Positions 10,804-25,600 of a stretch of 64,000 bases of DNA are shown one piece after another (position 1 is the stretch's first letter; each line of letters opens with the position of its first letter). The position numbers and the translations under genes were made by a program. A model generated the notes under the pieces. It had not been told where the DNA came from and made no database searches. It worked only from the letters and a program-made list of their open reading frames with translations. Origin of the DNA: Sipunculus nudus (lineage: Eukaryota; Annelida; Sipuncula; Golfingiida; Sipunculidae); contig CM049312.1 of assembly GCA_026874595.1 (NCBI GenBank), forward strand, positions 52,951,429 through 53,015,428, given 5' to 3'.

Positions 10804-12083
10804 CCTTCACCCATGCATGTTGCCGACATCGAAAGGCTTGTAACACAAAATGCAAAATAATATTTATAATGAGATGGACCATATAGTGTGATAAAAAAGG
10901 CTGGGAAATGTAAAATAAGTAATAGTTATAAGGAAATGACTCAGAAAATAACAAATTTAGCCGAAATCTACACTAATAGCAATTGAAGCGCTTGTGAAAT
11001 ACCCTTCGGTATAGCCAGTCGCGGTTTAATACACAGCGGCCAATTGTTTTAACTTTACATTCAAAATGACCATTCATCTTTGGCATGACCTTGACAGATT
11101 TAACTAATCTGATAACGAGGGTCTCAAACCTATAATATCTTGAATAGGGATCTCTGATTTGCCGACTAGCTCAAACTTTAGCAAATTATATGCTCCGGCA
11201 GAAAGGGTGCCGAAAAACTCTGACAGTTCGGCGATCGTGGGGGATATTCATTCAAGTTTTCAACGGCAAAAAAAAAAAAAGCCTGTAATATGTTACCCTT
11301 ATACGATATTTTGGTATAGTATTATCAAATTATTCAAAACAATACTAGTCAAACTTCGTATCAGCACGTTTGATATGACGACCTTGTCGTGCACGAGGTT
11401 TCTGCCGTTTACCGCCAAGTCACTGGCCGCACGTGTCAACAAATGGCCGGGCAACACCTGTGAAGGTCGTTATCTAACGATCACAGACGCAGCCAATTTC
11501 TATTCAAACATGTCCAACATTTGATTAAAACTAAAAATGTGAAATCTTATTTCAAAAAAACTCTTGTTGGCGACCTTTATGCAATCGTTATTCAGGACAG
11601 GGAAGGGGGCCGATGCTGGAAGTTGTATATGTCGCTGATCACTCTTTAAACTGCCAGCGTACTTCGCTTACAAACGGCTATCACATCGCAACAAAAATGT
11701 GATTTCCCCCATGGATCCCAGCCTTTTACAAACTGACGCCAGAGTATGTGAATATACATCAGTACCTGCCAAACATCTTAACCTATTTCGGACAAACAGT
11801 ATTTATCCTTAATTGGATTGACCCCGCGTGTAAACTGTTTTTCGCTGATCAGTGGTCTTATGGAGCTAACAAATGACGATCACAGCGCGAACACGTGAAA
11901 TGCGCAGGTACAAAGATAAAAAAAAACACGCAATCCTTGGATTAACTGAAAAACCTTTAACCAAAACAAAGTCGGATTGGGTTCGTTGGGGAAATATGAC
12001 CCCTCTGATATAATTATTATCGCCGAGTTACCAATGTAAAACGTAAAGTTAACTTGATTTAAACGACATATTCTACTGAGCGA

Positions 12084-12185
12084 ATTAGTTTTATATTATT
12101 ATTATCCCTCAGATTCGAATTGTTCCCATCATGTATTAGTTTTATATTATTATTATCCCTCAGATTCGAATTGTTCCCATCATGT
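12084..12185. repeat. 51-bp direct duplication
   Basis: Two adjacent copies of a 51-bp segment starting ATTAGTTTTATATTATTATT and ending near CCATCATGT, identical by eye, inside the hAT-like element. Probably replication slippage. Confidence 0.85.
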
Positions 12186-12736
12186 ATTTTTCACACATTT
12201 TATTCCCCTGGTTTGTTCCCAGATAATTATTTCCTTTGGACAGATCTTCTCAATAGCTATATGAATAATCTCTGTAGTATTACTTTAAAATTTAAATTAT
12301 AAATCTTGCGAAATACTTACGTGAACTCGCCTAGCGTGGATCGAGTTTTCAATTAAAGAGCTTTTATACGTACCTCGGGGGAAATCTCCACGATCTTTCC
12401 AGTAAAGCAGCTTACTTACTATTTGATAATAAACGGTTATTACCCTCGTATGTTAACTTGTTACATCGTCACTTTCACTACCCGGTCTCATTCATCCATG
12501 ATTGGGTTAATTCTATTTCATACATTTGATTGACGTAGAGATGCCCGAAAGTCGATATGAAAATACTAGGTATGCATACACACAACATACACCAAACTCT
12601 TTCACAAAATTTTATTTTTCAAGCATTTTTCCAAACCACTCTCTCTTTTTAAGCACTTTTCAAGCCCTTGAATTTGAAATTACTAAATTCAAGCACTTTT
12701 CAAGTTTTTAAGGTGCGTACGAACCCTGTAGTATTA

Positions 12737-13374
12737 TGCAACACACCTCACTCTATTTCCCCTTGCTACTCAATCCATGCCTCAATTCACCCGTCCCACT
12801 CTGAATTTGGCAGATACCATGCCAGAATTTCAGCAGTGATGTTTATTTAATTGTTTCTTGTTCTAAGTGTCTAGTAATTGAATTGTTCATATACATGTTA
12901 CACATGTTCTTGAAAAGTAATGGTCCAGCATTGAAGCATTATACCTGGTGTAATCTCATTGCACAGGTTCACATTAGGCCTGTAGGCCTTGTTTTAATGA
13001 AAAATTGAGATTTTTCCTTATTTTCTAAAAGGGAACGAAGTTGCAGTGACTCAGTTTTCAATCTGGTAGGAGATCTTGGGGACATCTGATAGTATGCTGA
13101 ATTTTTTATACATAGGTCTAATGGTTTCAAAATGTGCCAGTCTAAAGAATGGCCATAGGACGAGCAATGGACCATGACTATATCTCAGATGACTTAATAG
13201 AGCTAATGTCACACACAGAAAAATAGCAGAGCATCATTGATATGTATCAGGTATCACTTTAAATGTATTGCAATATGTATTGTAACTGGATAGGCTGACT
13301 GCCCTACTGCTCACACAAGGTCACTGAAGTTCTAAATAAGTTAACCAGAAGAGTTTTACCCAAGATAAGTATCA
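12737..13374. repeat. Fragment of the CAGCTGAGC repeat family, no gene
   Basis: Positions 12990-13205 match the family best preserved at 33110-33978 (shared: GGTAGGAGATCTTGGGGACA, then CAATGGACCATGACTATA), but the GTCC microsatellite and hairpin are decayed. Just before it, the palindrome AGGCCTGTAGGCCT near 12974 recurs inverted near 28753. The rest holds nothing I recognise. Confidence 0.6.
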
Positions 13375-13380
13375 TTTATT
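13375..13380 (-). terminator. Poly(A) signal of the HCFC1R1-like gene
   Basis: AATAAA on the minus strand, about 210 nt after the stop codon at 13587-13589. It sits where the 3' end of the message is expected, with no closer match. Confidence 0.6.
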
Positions 13381-13586
13381 TGTTGCCTACTACATAAAAG
13401 ACAAATACAAAAAGAGTGAATCATATAAAATGTCAGTGTGAGTGCCATTATAGTTTAATTTAAAATTGGCCCTCCAAATGATCCACTGAAAATATACTGC
13501 AGATTTTCTGATGTTCCTGATATGGTAAAATGCAGTAATACCACTGTTACATGCTGAGCTGAAAATGTCCAAATCATTCTGAGATA

Positions 13587-13683
13587 TCATAAATCCATGC
13601 TCTCATCATCATCCATGGAATCAAACAGATCCTCAACTGTGACACCCTGGTGAACTTCTTGCACTACTGAAGGTCTTCTATCT
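13587..13683 (-). CDS. HCFC1R1-like gene, coding exon 6 (C-terminus)
   Basis: Acceptor GTTTCAG before 13683; one base completes the split Arg codon from exon 5, then residues 410-440, ending TVEDLFDSMDDDESMDL and TGA (13587-13589). The acidic Asp/Met tail is a likely protein-binding patch. It lies almost 14 kb from exon 5, beyond the minisatellite. Confidence 0.85.
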
Positions 13684-16600
13684 CTGAAACCACAAGGTAA
13701 CACAGGATTAAATGTCATTAAAGCCTCAAATCTGTTTTGTAAGTACACTCCTCATGCAGCGGTTATATACTACAGTTGTCCATGATCTCCCTCTTTGTAA
13801 CTGCTGCTTTGTATAGCAATATTCTCTGGGTCTCACCACCAGGGCTGGCTTAAAGTAAAGAATTGTAATCCAACCTATAAGAGTGGGTAATAATATTGCG
13901 CCTCCTGCTCCAAATTTTCAACATGCCACATCCGCTCTCATTGGGCTAGATTCTTGGCTCTGTGCCAGAACCGGTGTAATAGGAATATTGGACCAACGAG
14001 AGATAATAAAAAGCGGTTACAACAAGGGAGATCTGGAATGAGTTCAGTGTATAACTGCTGTGTGGGGAGCATACATTTTAAGCAGTTCTATACAGAGCAA
14101 CTGTAAAAAATATATGATACAGTTAAACATTAATATACTTGAAGATTCAACATAACAGTTTCACTATTGATAATACAGTTGAGTGTCATATATCCAAGGA
14201 TTTTTTATTAAAAAAATCATTCATCCAAAATGTGACCATTTATCCAAAATCTGAACAACATCAGCGGTGATACACATTGCCAACTTATTAGTGCACCGGA
14301 GTTCAAGCAGTAGGTGAGGAAAACACAACACCCTGCTGGTCGGTGTTGTCAACGCCCTGCTTTAAATCAGAATGCCAAGACCAAGGTAATTTACCTGTAC
14401 AATGAAAATGTTACAACAGACTATAAATTGGCATCCAACCCGCAGGTTTGTAGGTGTGAAAAAACCCTGCCCCAGTCACTTTGTTCCTTGACCCTGCTTT
14501 GGTCAGGGTGGTTTAAAGGATAGCTTTGATCTTCGTTCCAGTGGTCGTCCAGGCCTCAAGTACTACCTTGAGCAGATCTTGAGTTTGTGCGCGCCTTCGT
14601 TATTTATTCACAAATTCTACTGGCCAGATAATTTCTGCTAAAAGTTGAGAATTTTGATTGGTTAGAATCGCTGCCTATATGCCTAGTCCTGTCGCTAGGG
14701 ATTTCAAAATACAGTGTATGTATAAAGTTAATTTCCATTATCTATCTGCTGAGGGAAGGCAGCACTTTCTAGGTCAAGGCAGGTCAATTCAGTTATCACG
14801 GCAGCCACATGTGACATGATGCCAGTACAATACTGATTTATTCCAGGGCAGGGCTTTTCACCAATAATAATTTTGATGTTTTAAATGATAAATTTATCAA
14901 ATCATTCGAATATTTTACAATATATTGTCACAAATTTACTTTTGACTAGCTTCATTAATTTTGGTGAGTCAGTATCTGATAATATCTGGTACCCGACAGT
15001 AATTAAGGTGATTCCAGGTGCAGTTTCATGCAAAATCATTCATCCAAATTTTGTTCATCAAAACAAAAAGCTTGTCCCCCCCCCCCCCCCCCCCCCCAGG
15101 GCTTTCAGATAAACGACACATTACTGTATTTTAATGTCACCATAAATGACTGGACTCTGTGCACTTATACAAGTTCAGTTTATATTGTGTAAAACAAGTT
15201 CACACTAAAACATGGTATCACTGACTGCCATGCTGTCCATGGTTTTGGCACAAGGGTCTGTTCTAACCTATGGTCAACTGACATGCTGTCCATGGTTTAG
15301 TCTCACAAGTGTCTATCCTTACCTATGATGGTCAACTGACATGCTGTCCATGGTTTAGTAACACAAGTGTCTATCCTTACCTAGGATGGTCAACTGACAC
15401 ACTGTCCATGGTTTAGTCTCACAAGTGTCTATCCTAACCTATGATGGTCAACTGACACACTGTCCATGGTTTAGTAACACTGGTGTCTGTTCTTACCTAG
15501 GATGGTCAACTGACACACTGTCCATGGTTTAGTAACACTGGTGTCTGTTCTTACCTAGGATGGTCAACTGACACACTGTCCATGGTTTAGTAACACAGGT
15601 GTCTTTCCTTACCTAGGATGGTCAACTGACACACTGTCCATGGTTTAGTAACACTGGTGTCTGTTCTTACCTAGGATGGTCAACTGACACACTGTCCATG
15701 GTTTTGTTATCAGATGTCTGTTCTTACCTAGGATGGTCAACTGACACACTGTCCATGGTTAAGTAACACAGGTGTCTTTCCTTACCTAGGATGGTCAACT
15801 GACACACTGTCCATGGTTTTGTTATCAGATGTCTGTTCTTACCTAGGATGGTCAACTGACACACTGTCCATGGTTTAGTAACACAGGGGTCTATCCTTAC
15901 CTAGGATGGTCAACTGACACACTGTCCATGGTTTAGTCTCACAAGTGTCTATCCTAACCTATGATGGTCAACTGACACACTGTCCATGGTTTAGTCTCAC
16001 AAGTGTCTATCCTAACCTATGATGGTCAACTGACACACTGTCCATGGTTTAGTAACACTGGTGTCTGTTCTTACCTAGGATGGTCAACTGACACACTGTC
16101 CATGGTTTAGTAACACTGGTGTCTGTTCTTACCTAGGATGGTCAACTGACACACTGTCCATGGTTTAGTAACACAGGTGTCTTTCCTTACCTAGGATGGT
16201 CAACTGACACACTGTCCATGGTTTAGTAACACTGGTGTCTGTTCTTACCTAGGATGGTCAACTTACACACTGTCCATGGTTTTGTTATCAGATGTCTGTT
16301 CTTACCTAGGATGGTCAACTGACACACTGTCCATGGTTAAGTAACACAGGTGTCTTTCCTTACCTAGGATGGTCAACTGACACACTGTCCATGGTTTTGT
16401 TATCAGATGTCTGTTCTTACCTAGGATGGTCAACTGACACACTGTCCATGGTTTAGTAACACAGGGGTCTATCCTTACCTATGATGGTCAACTGACTCAC
16501 TGTCCATGGTTTAGTAACACAGGTGTCTGTTCTTACCTAGGATGGTCAACTGACACACTGTCCATTGTTTAGTAACACTGGTGTCTTTCCTTACCTAGGA

Positions 16601-19600
16601 TGGTCAACTGACACACTGTCCATGGTTTTGTTATCAGATGTCTGTTCTTAACTAGGACAGTCAACTGACACACTGTCCATGGTTTAGTAACACAGGTGTC
16701 TATCCTTACCTATGATGGTCAACTGACACACTGTCCATGGTTTAGTAACACTGGTGTCTGTTCTTACCTAGGATGGTCAACTGACACACTGTCCATGGTT
16801 TAGTAACACTGGTGTCTGTTCTAACCCAGGATGGTCAACTGACACACTGTCCATGGTTTAGCCACACAAATGTCTTTCCTTACCTAGGATGGTCAACTGA
16901 CAGGCTATCCATGGTTTTGTCACACAGGTGTCTATTCTTATCTAGGTAGGTCAACTGACACACTGTCTTGGGTTTAGCCACACAAGTGTCTTTCCATACC
17001 TCAGATGGTCAATTGACACACCAGGGTTCTCCACTAGCCAATATAGCCTGGCGCACTGCCAGTCTTTCATTTCTCACCGCCAGCCTTTAATGCTACTGGC
17101 CACTCTTTCATCTGTCCCCGTCACCCTTTCCCTGTCCCTGCCAGACATACAGTGGTCAGGGGTAACAAGCATTGGCCTTACAGACGGCAATAAATAGAAC
17201 TCGGAAGTCGGAAGTCAGAAGCCTTCGGAAGTTGGAAGCCGTTATAATTTTTGATATAATGTTAAAAATAACGATCATACCAACACTTTTTCTTGTTAAA
17301 ATGGAAGATATAGACCCCCTTTGCAAAACCAGAAAGTCGCACAAACGTATATTCCCATATATGAAAATCAAAGCATTTCAAATGCGTCGGAAGCCTCTCG
17401 GAAGTCATCCTGAGGTGACAGATGATGTTCAAAATGCATAAAACTCGGAAGTCAAGACCATATAGCACCAACCAAAAATGACACAGAAAAAGTCTTGCAT
17501 AATTCCAAATTTTAATTAAAGTTATATTTATGTATTTGAATAAACCATAATGTATATTACTAATTAAACATAATGATACATAAAATATAAAAAAGAAATA
17601 AATAAATGTTGAAATATACATTCAAATGTAAAACATTATATATCATATCGCGACGTAATATTTTAGTATGGAATGTTATTTCTGATAAATATAATAAAAA
17701 AGCATTAAAATTTCGTAATTTTATCAAAATGGTGTGATAATTTTTTTCCTTATATAACAAAATAGATTAGAATATTTTATCATATAAAAAAAGTTAAGTA
17801 TTCTACATTAATTTGTATTATAATATTTTTACATAATACTATTCAAATATTTGATAAAATACATAAATTTGTATATAAATGTAAAAAAAAAAAAGTATCA
17901 AACTGTCTCATCCTTGCAGGAACTGGTAAAACTGTAAGAAAAGTCCATTAAGTTTTGTACTAATAAAACTATTCTTTTTTATCCATTAGGGTGCTATTTA
18001 CAGTATAAATAAAACTAATTTTTATCCATGCATTAGGTTGCTTTATATGGAATGCATATAACTCTCCAATGCTTGTTGAATACTGATCACCCAACGTATC
18101 AGGAAACATTTTTAGAACATTGCACAGACAATTTGAATAAACCATTATAAAAACCCTTCCAAAATATTTCGAAAATTTAAAAATATGTAAAACTGCATAA
18201 CTGTGAAAGATTTAAAAAAAAGGCATGTGATGTTGCAAAAATATTGATATAAATTATAACAGTATCTTTATATTTTAATTTTAGCTTAATCAAAATAATT
18301 TATGAGGAAGGATATTACATTATTATATGAGTCTAGAGATCATTTTTTAATTTTACACTTTAAAGCCACATACTGTTTTGGAAAAATTTTAAGATCAGTT
18401 TCATAAAATGTTTGTGCTAACTGGGGATCAGGCAATAAGAACAATGAAACACGTGTGCCTTTAAGGTAACGACTAACAACATAAACTATCTTTAGATAAT
18501 TATCAGTCACAACTAATAGGAGGAATCGCCATCTAAAATCTTTTCTGCCACCAGTTATCATTTTTATTTGTTAGAATAACTCCCTAGGTGGAGGAGATAA
18601 ATTATCACATACATGAATGGATATATAAATAATCATATTATATACAATTAAATCATTCATATATTAATTTATAGACCTATATATTTTTGTCTTACTTAAT
18701 ATATGAATATTGATTATATTGTACTTTTATAATATATGATATTTTATCATATAATATAATTAATATCAAATTATGTCGCTGTTGAATGAATATATAATTA
18801 TATCGTCATCTGTGTTATTTAACACATTATGTATACATTTTATTATACTTGTATTATGTAATTATATTTTGCATCATGTATGAATTTGTTCAATGAAAAA
18901 AATAGAGAATACCAAAACAAATCTGTATTGTATTATACTGTTTTTTTTATTTACAATTATAGTATTTTATATTCATGTTTTATATTTTAATTTTTTATTT
19001 ATCTATTGTTGTTAGTTATATACATTATGATTTTATTCAAATACTTAAATGTTACCTAAATTAATATTTGGGTTAATGCATATATTATTTTGTTAGTTAT
19101 ATACATTATGATTTTATTCAAATACATAAATATTACCTGAATTAATATTTGGGTTGATGCAAGACCTTTTATTGTCATTGTTGGTTGATACTGTGACTTG
19201 ACTTCCGAGTTTTATGGATTTTGAGCATCATGTCACTTCAGGATGACTTCCGAGAGGCTTCCGACGCATTTATTATGCTTTAATTTTCATATATATAAAT
19301 ATATATCTTTGAAACTTTCTCGTATGAAAAAGGGTGTCTATATCTTCCGTTTTAACACAAAAACTTGTCAATTTGTTCGTTATTTTTAAAATTATACTAA
19401 AATATAAAACGGCTTCCGACTTCCGAGGGCTTTCGACTCCCGAGTTTTATGTATTGCCCTTACAGACTGACCCTGCAAGTGGTCTTGCTGAGTGATTGTT
19501 AGCCTGGAGTTATTAAGTTGGTGTCAGTGCTGGGATCTTATCATCACAGCCAGTGACATCAGGTTACTGGATGGGTATAAGACAGCCCACTGCTGTATAT

Positions 19601-22600
19601 TAAGAGAAGCCACAACTCCCTGGTTCCCTGATTGCTTTTTAATTACACAATGCTGGTTGGCATGGATATTGGTTAACATTGATACATATTCAGACTGTGG
19701 CTTCTAGGAAGGTATATTCACTCAGTGAGCTGTCATAACAGCTGGTCTTTAAGTGTTCTATATTTGCATATTATTTGTTGTTCGTATGACAGCTCATACA
19801 AACAGATTACACATGCCCTTCCTCTTGCTCTCAATGTTCTTACATGCATGAAAGTGCCATACAGATTCAATTTTTAATCAGACAATAAAAAATGCTTGAC
19901 ACGCAACAGGTAAGAACCAGGCCTGGTTCGACCGCGCTTACCACCAGCCTATCAGAATTTCTAGTGGAGAACACTGCACACCATCCATGGTTTGACACAC
20001 AGGTGTCTATCCTTACCTAGGATGGTCAACTGACAAGCTGTCCCTGGTTTTGTTATCAGATGTGTGTTCTAACCTAGGATGGTCAACTGACACGCTGTCC
20101 ATGGTTTTGTTTTCTGGGGTCTGTTCTTACCTAGGATGGTGAACTGACACACTGTCCATGGTTTTGTTATAAGAAGTGTGTTCTTACCTAGGATGGTCAA
20201 CTGACACCCGGTCCATGGTTTTGTTATTAGATGTCTGTTCTTACCTAGGATGGTCAACTGACACACTGTCCTTGGTTTTGTTATCAGATGTGTGTTCTTA
20301 CCTAGGATGGTCAACTGACACGCTGTCCATGGTTTTGTTATCAGATGTGTGTTCTTACCTAGGATGGTCAACTGACACACTGTCCGTGGTTTTGTTATCA
20401 GATGTCTATTCTTACCTAAGATGGTCAACTGACACACATTCCATGGTTTTGTCATTAGATGTGTGTTCTTACCTAGGATGGTCAACTGACACACTGTCCA
20501 TGGTTTTGTTATCAGATATGTGTTCTTACCTAGGATGGTCAACTGACACGCTGTCCATGGTTTTGTTATCAGATGTGTGTTCTTACCTAGGATGGTCAAC
20601 TGACACACTGTCCATGGTTTTGTTATCAGATGTCTGTTCTTACCTAGGATGGTCAACTGACACACTGTCCTTGGTTTTGTTATCAGATGTGTGTTCTTAC
20701 CTAGGATGGTCAACTGACGCACTGTCCATGGTTTTGTTATCAGATGTGTGTTCTTACCTAGGATGGTCAACTGACACACTGTCCGTGGTTTTGTTATCAG
20801 ATGTCTGATCTTACCTAAGATGGTCAACTGACACGCGGTCCATGGTTTTGTTATCAGATGTGTGTTCTTACCTAGGATGGTCAACTGACACACTGTCCAT
20901 GGTTTTGTTATCAGATGTGTGTTCTTACCTAGGATGGTCAACTGACACGCTGTCCATGGTTTTGTTATCAGATGTGTGTTCTTACCTAGGATGGTCAACT
21001 GACACACTGTTAATGGTTTTGTTATCAGATGTGTGTTCTTACCTAGGATGGTGAACTGACACACTGTCAATGGTTTTGTTATCAGATGTGTGTTCTTACC
21101 TAGGATGGTGAACTGACACACTGTCCATGGTTTTGTTATCAGATGTGTGTTCTTACCTAGGATGGTCAACTGACACACTGTCCATGGTTTTGTTATCAGA
21201 TGTGTGTTCTTACCTAGGATGGTCAACTGACACACTGTCCATGGTTTTGTTATCAGATGTGTGTTCTTACCTAGGATGGTCAACTGAAACACTGTCCATG
21301 GTTTTGTTATCAGATGTGTGTTCTTACCTAGGATGGTCAACTGACACACTGTCCATGGTTTTGTTATCAGATTTGTGTTCTTACCTAGGATGGTCAACTG
21401 ACACGCGGTCCATGGTTTTGTTATAAGAAGTGTGTTCTTACCTAGGATGGTCAACTGACACACTGTCCATGGTTTTGTTATTAGATGTCTGTTCTTACCT
21501 AGGATGGTTAACTGACACACTGTCCTTGGTTTTGTGATCAGATGTGTGTTCTTACCTAGGATGGTCAACTGACACACTGTCCATGGTTTTGTTATCAGAT
21601 GACTGTTCTTACCTAGGATGGTCAACTGACACACTGTCCGTGGTTTTGTTATCAGATGTGTGTTCTTACCTAGGATGGTCAACTGACACACTGTCCGTGG
21701 TTTTGTTATCAGATGTGTGTTCTTACCTAGGATGGTCAACTGACACACTGTCCATGGTTTTGTTATCAGATGTGTGTTCTTACCTAGGATGGTCAACTGA
21801 CACACTGTCCATGGTTTTGTTATCAGATGTGTGTTCTTACCTAAGATGGTCAACTGACACACTGTCCATAGTTTTGTTATCAGATGTGTGTTCTTACCTA
21901 GGATGGTCAACTGACACACTGTCCATGGTTTTGTTATCAGATGTGTGTTCTTACCTAGGATGGTCAAGTGACACACTGTCCATGGTTTTGTTATCAGAAG
22001 TGTGTTCTTACCTAGGATGGTCAACTGACACACTGTCCATGGTTTTGTTATCAGATGTGTGTTCTTACCTAGGATGGTCAACTGACGCACTGTCCATGGT
22101 TTTGTTATCAGATGTGTGTTCTTACCTAGGATGGTCAACTTACACACTGTCCATGGTTTTGTTATCAGATGTGTGTTCTTACCTAGGATGGTCAACTGAC
22201 ACACTGTCCATGGTTTTGTTATCAGATGTGTGTTCTTACCTAGGATGGTCAACTGACACACTGTCCGTGGTTTTGTTATCAGATGTCTGTTCTTACCAAA
22301 GATGGTCAACTGACACGCGGTCCATGGTTTTGTTATCAGATGTGTGTTCTTACCTAGGATGGTCAACTGACACAGTGTCCATGGTTTTGTTATCATATGT
22401 GTGTTCTTACCTAGGATGGTCAACTGACACGCTGTCCATGGTTTTGTTATCAGATGTGAGTTCTTACCTAGGATGGTCAACTAACACACTGTCCATGGTT
22501 TAGTTATCAGATGTGTGTTCTTACCTAGGATGGTCAACTGACACACTGTCCATGGTTTTGTTATCAGATGTGTGTTCTTACCTAGGATGGTCAACTGACA

Positions 22601-25600
22601 CACTGTCCATGGTTTTGTTATCAGATGTGTGTTCTTACCTAGGATGGTCAACTGACACAGTGTCCATGGTTTTGTTATCAGATGTGTGTTCTTACCTAGG
22701 ATGGTCAACTGACACACTGTCCATGGTTTTGTTATCAGATGTGTGTTCTTACCTAGGATGGTCAACTGACACACTGTCCATGGTTTTGTTATCATATGTG
22801 TGTTCTTACCTAGGATGGTCAACTGACACGCTGTCCATGGTTTTGTTATCAGATGTGAGTTCTTACCTAGGATGGTCAACTGACACACTGTCCATGGTTT
22901 AGTTATCAGATGTGTGTTCTTACCTAGGATGGTCAACTGACACACTGTCCATGGTTTTGTTATCAGATGTGTGTTCTTACCTAGGATGGTCAACTGACAC
23001 ACTGTCCATGGTTTTGTTATCAGATGTGTGTTCTTACCTAGGATGGTCAACTGACACACTGTCCATGGTTTTGTTATCAGATGTGTGTTCTTACCTAGGA
23101 TGGTCAACTGACGCACTGTCCATGGTTTTGTTATCAGATGTGTGTTCTTACCTAGGATGGTCAACTGACACACTGTCCATGGTTTTGTTATCAGATGTGT
23201 GTTCTTACCTAGGATGGTCAACTGACGCACTGTCCATGGTTTTGTTATCAGATGTGTGTTCTTACCTAGGATGGTCAACTGACGCACTGTCCATGGTTTT
23301 GTTATCAGATGTGTGTTCTTACCTAGGATGGTCAACTGACGCACTGTCCATGGTTTTGATATCAGATGTGTGTTCTTACCTAGGATGGTCAACTGACACA
23401 CTGTCCATGGTTTTGTTATCAGATGTGTGTTCTTACCTAGGATGGTCAACTGACACACTGTCCATGGTTTTGTTATCAGATGTGTGTTCTTACCAAGGAT
23501 GGTCAACTGACACACTGTCCATGGTTTTGTTATCAGATGGGTGTTCTTACCTAGGATGGTCAACTGACGCACTGTCCATGGTTTTGTTATCAGATGTGTG
23601 TTCTTACCTAGGATCGTCAACTGAGACACTGTCCATGGTTTTGTTATCAGATGTGTGTTCTTACCTAGGATGGTCAACTGACACACTGTCCGTGGTTTTG
23701 TTATCAGATGTCTGTTCTTACCAAAGATGGTCAACTGACACGCGGTCCATGGTTTTGTTATCAGATGTGTGTTCTTACCTAGGATGGTCAACTGACACAC
23801 TGTCCATGGTTTTGTTATCAGATGTGTGTTCTTATCTAGGATGGTCAACTGACACGCTGTCCATGGTTTTGTTATCAGATGTGTGTTCTTACCTAGGATG
23901 GTCAACTGACACACTGTCCATGGTTTTGTTATCAGATGTGTGTTCTTACCTAGGATGGTCAACTGACACACTGTCCATGGTTTTGTTATCAGATGTGTGT
24001 TCTTACCTAGGATGGTCAACTGACACACTGTCCATAGTTTTGTTATCAGATGTGTGTTCTTACCTAGGATGGTCAACTGACACACTGTCCATGGTTTTGT
24101 TATCAGATGTGTGTTCTTACCTAGGATGGTCAACTGACACACTGTCCATGGTTTTGTTATCAGATGTGTGTTCTTACCTAGGAAGGTCAACTGACACACT
24201 GTCCATGGTTTTGTTATCAGATGTGTGTTCTTACCTAGGATGGTCAACTGACGCACTGTCCATGGTTTTGTTATCAGATGTGAGTTCTTACCTAGGATGG
24301 TCAACTGACACACTGTCCATGGTTTTGTTATCAGATGTGTGTTCTTACCTAGGATGGTCAACTGACACACTGTCCATGGTTTTGTTATCAGATGTGTGTT
24401 CTTACCTAGGATGGTCAACTGACACACTGTCCGTGGTTTTGTTATCAGATGTCTGTTCTTACCAAAGATGGTCAACTGACACGCGGTCCATGGTTTTGTT
24501 ATCAGATGTGTGTTCTTACCTAGGATGGTCAACTGACACAGTGTCCATGGTTTTGTTATCAGATGTGTGTTCTTACCTAGGATGGTCAACTGACACGCTG
24601 TCCATGGTTTTGTTATCAGATGTGAGTTCTTACCTAGGATGGTCAACTGACACACTGTCCATGGTTTAGTTATCAGATGTGTGTTCTTACCTAGGATGGT
24701 CAACTGACACACTGTCCATGGTTTTGTTATCAGATGTGTGTTCTTACCTAGGATGGTCAACTGACACACTGTCCATGGTTTTGTTATCAGATGTGTGTTC
24801 TTACCTAGGATGGTCAACTGACACACTGTCCATGGTTTTGTTATCAGATGTGTGTTCTTACCTAGGATGGTCAACTGACACACTGTCCATGGTTTTGTTA
24901 TCAGATGTGTGTTCTTACCTAGGATGGTCAACTGACACACTGTCCATGGTTTTGTTATCAGATGTGTGTTCTTACCTAGGATGGTCAACTGACGCACTGT
25001 CCATGGTTTTGTTATCAGATGTGTGTTCTTACCTAGGATGGTCAACTGACGCACTGTCCATGGTTTTGTTATCAGATGTGTGTTCTTACCAAGGATAGTC
25101 AACTGACGCACTGTCCATGGTTTTGTTATCAGATGTGTGTTCTTACCTAGGATGGTCAACTGACACACTGTCCATGGTTTTGTTATCAGATGTGTGTTCT
25201 TACCTAGGATGGTCAACTGACACACTGTCCATGGTTTTGTTATCAGATGTGTGTTCTTACCTAGGATGGTCAACTGACACACTGTCCATGGTTTTGTTAT
25301 CAGAAGGGTGTTCTTACCTAGGATGGTCAACTGACGCACTGTCCATGGTTTTGTTATCAGATGTGTGTTCTTACCTAGGATGGTCAACTGACACACTGTC
25401 CATGGTTTTGTTATCAGATGTGTGTTCTTACCTAGGATGGTCAACTGACACACTGTCCGTGGTTTTGTTATCAGATGTGTGTTCTTACCAAAGATGGTCA
25501 ACTGACACGCGGTCCATGGTTTTGTTATCAGATGTGTGTTCTTACCTAGGATGGTCAACTGACACACTGTCCATGGTTTTGTTATCAGATGTGTGTTCTT

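Larger units (their letters stand above)
923..12728. mobile_element. Non-autonomous hAT-like DNA element, host of nested LTR elements
   Basis: The ends are inverted: CAGGGTTCGTACAC at 923 and, on the other strand, CAGGGTTCGTACGC ending at 12728. Subterminal repeats of the type TTCAAGCACTTTTCAAG follow inside both ends. The flanking 8-mers TAATAGTA (915-922) and TAGTATTA (12729-12736) agree at 6 of 8 positions, as expected of a worn hAT target duplication. Without the Ty3 insertion (1031-10803) the element is about 2.0 kb. The interior at 10808-12560 has no recognisable transposase; a 121-codon open frame at 11159-11524 matches nothing I know. The hAT assignment rests on TIR form and duplication length. 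Confidence 0.65.

Noticed and set aside
11159-11524. 121-codon open frame as a hAT transposase remnant
   Set aside because: No hAT dimerisation block, zinc finger or conserved tryptophan motif could be seen; most likely chance.
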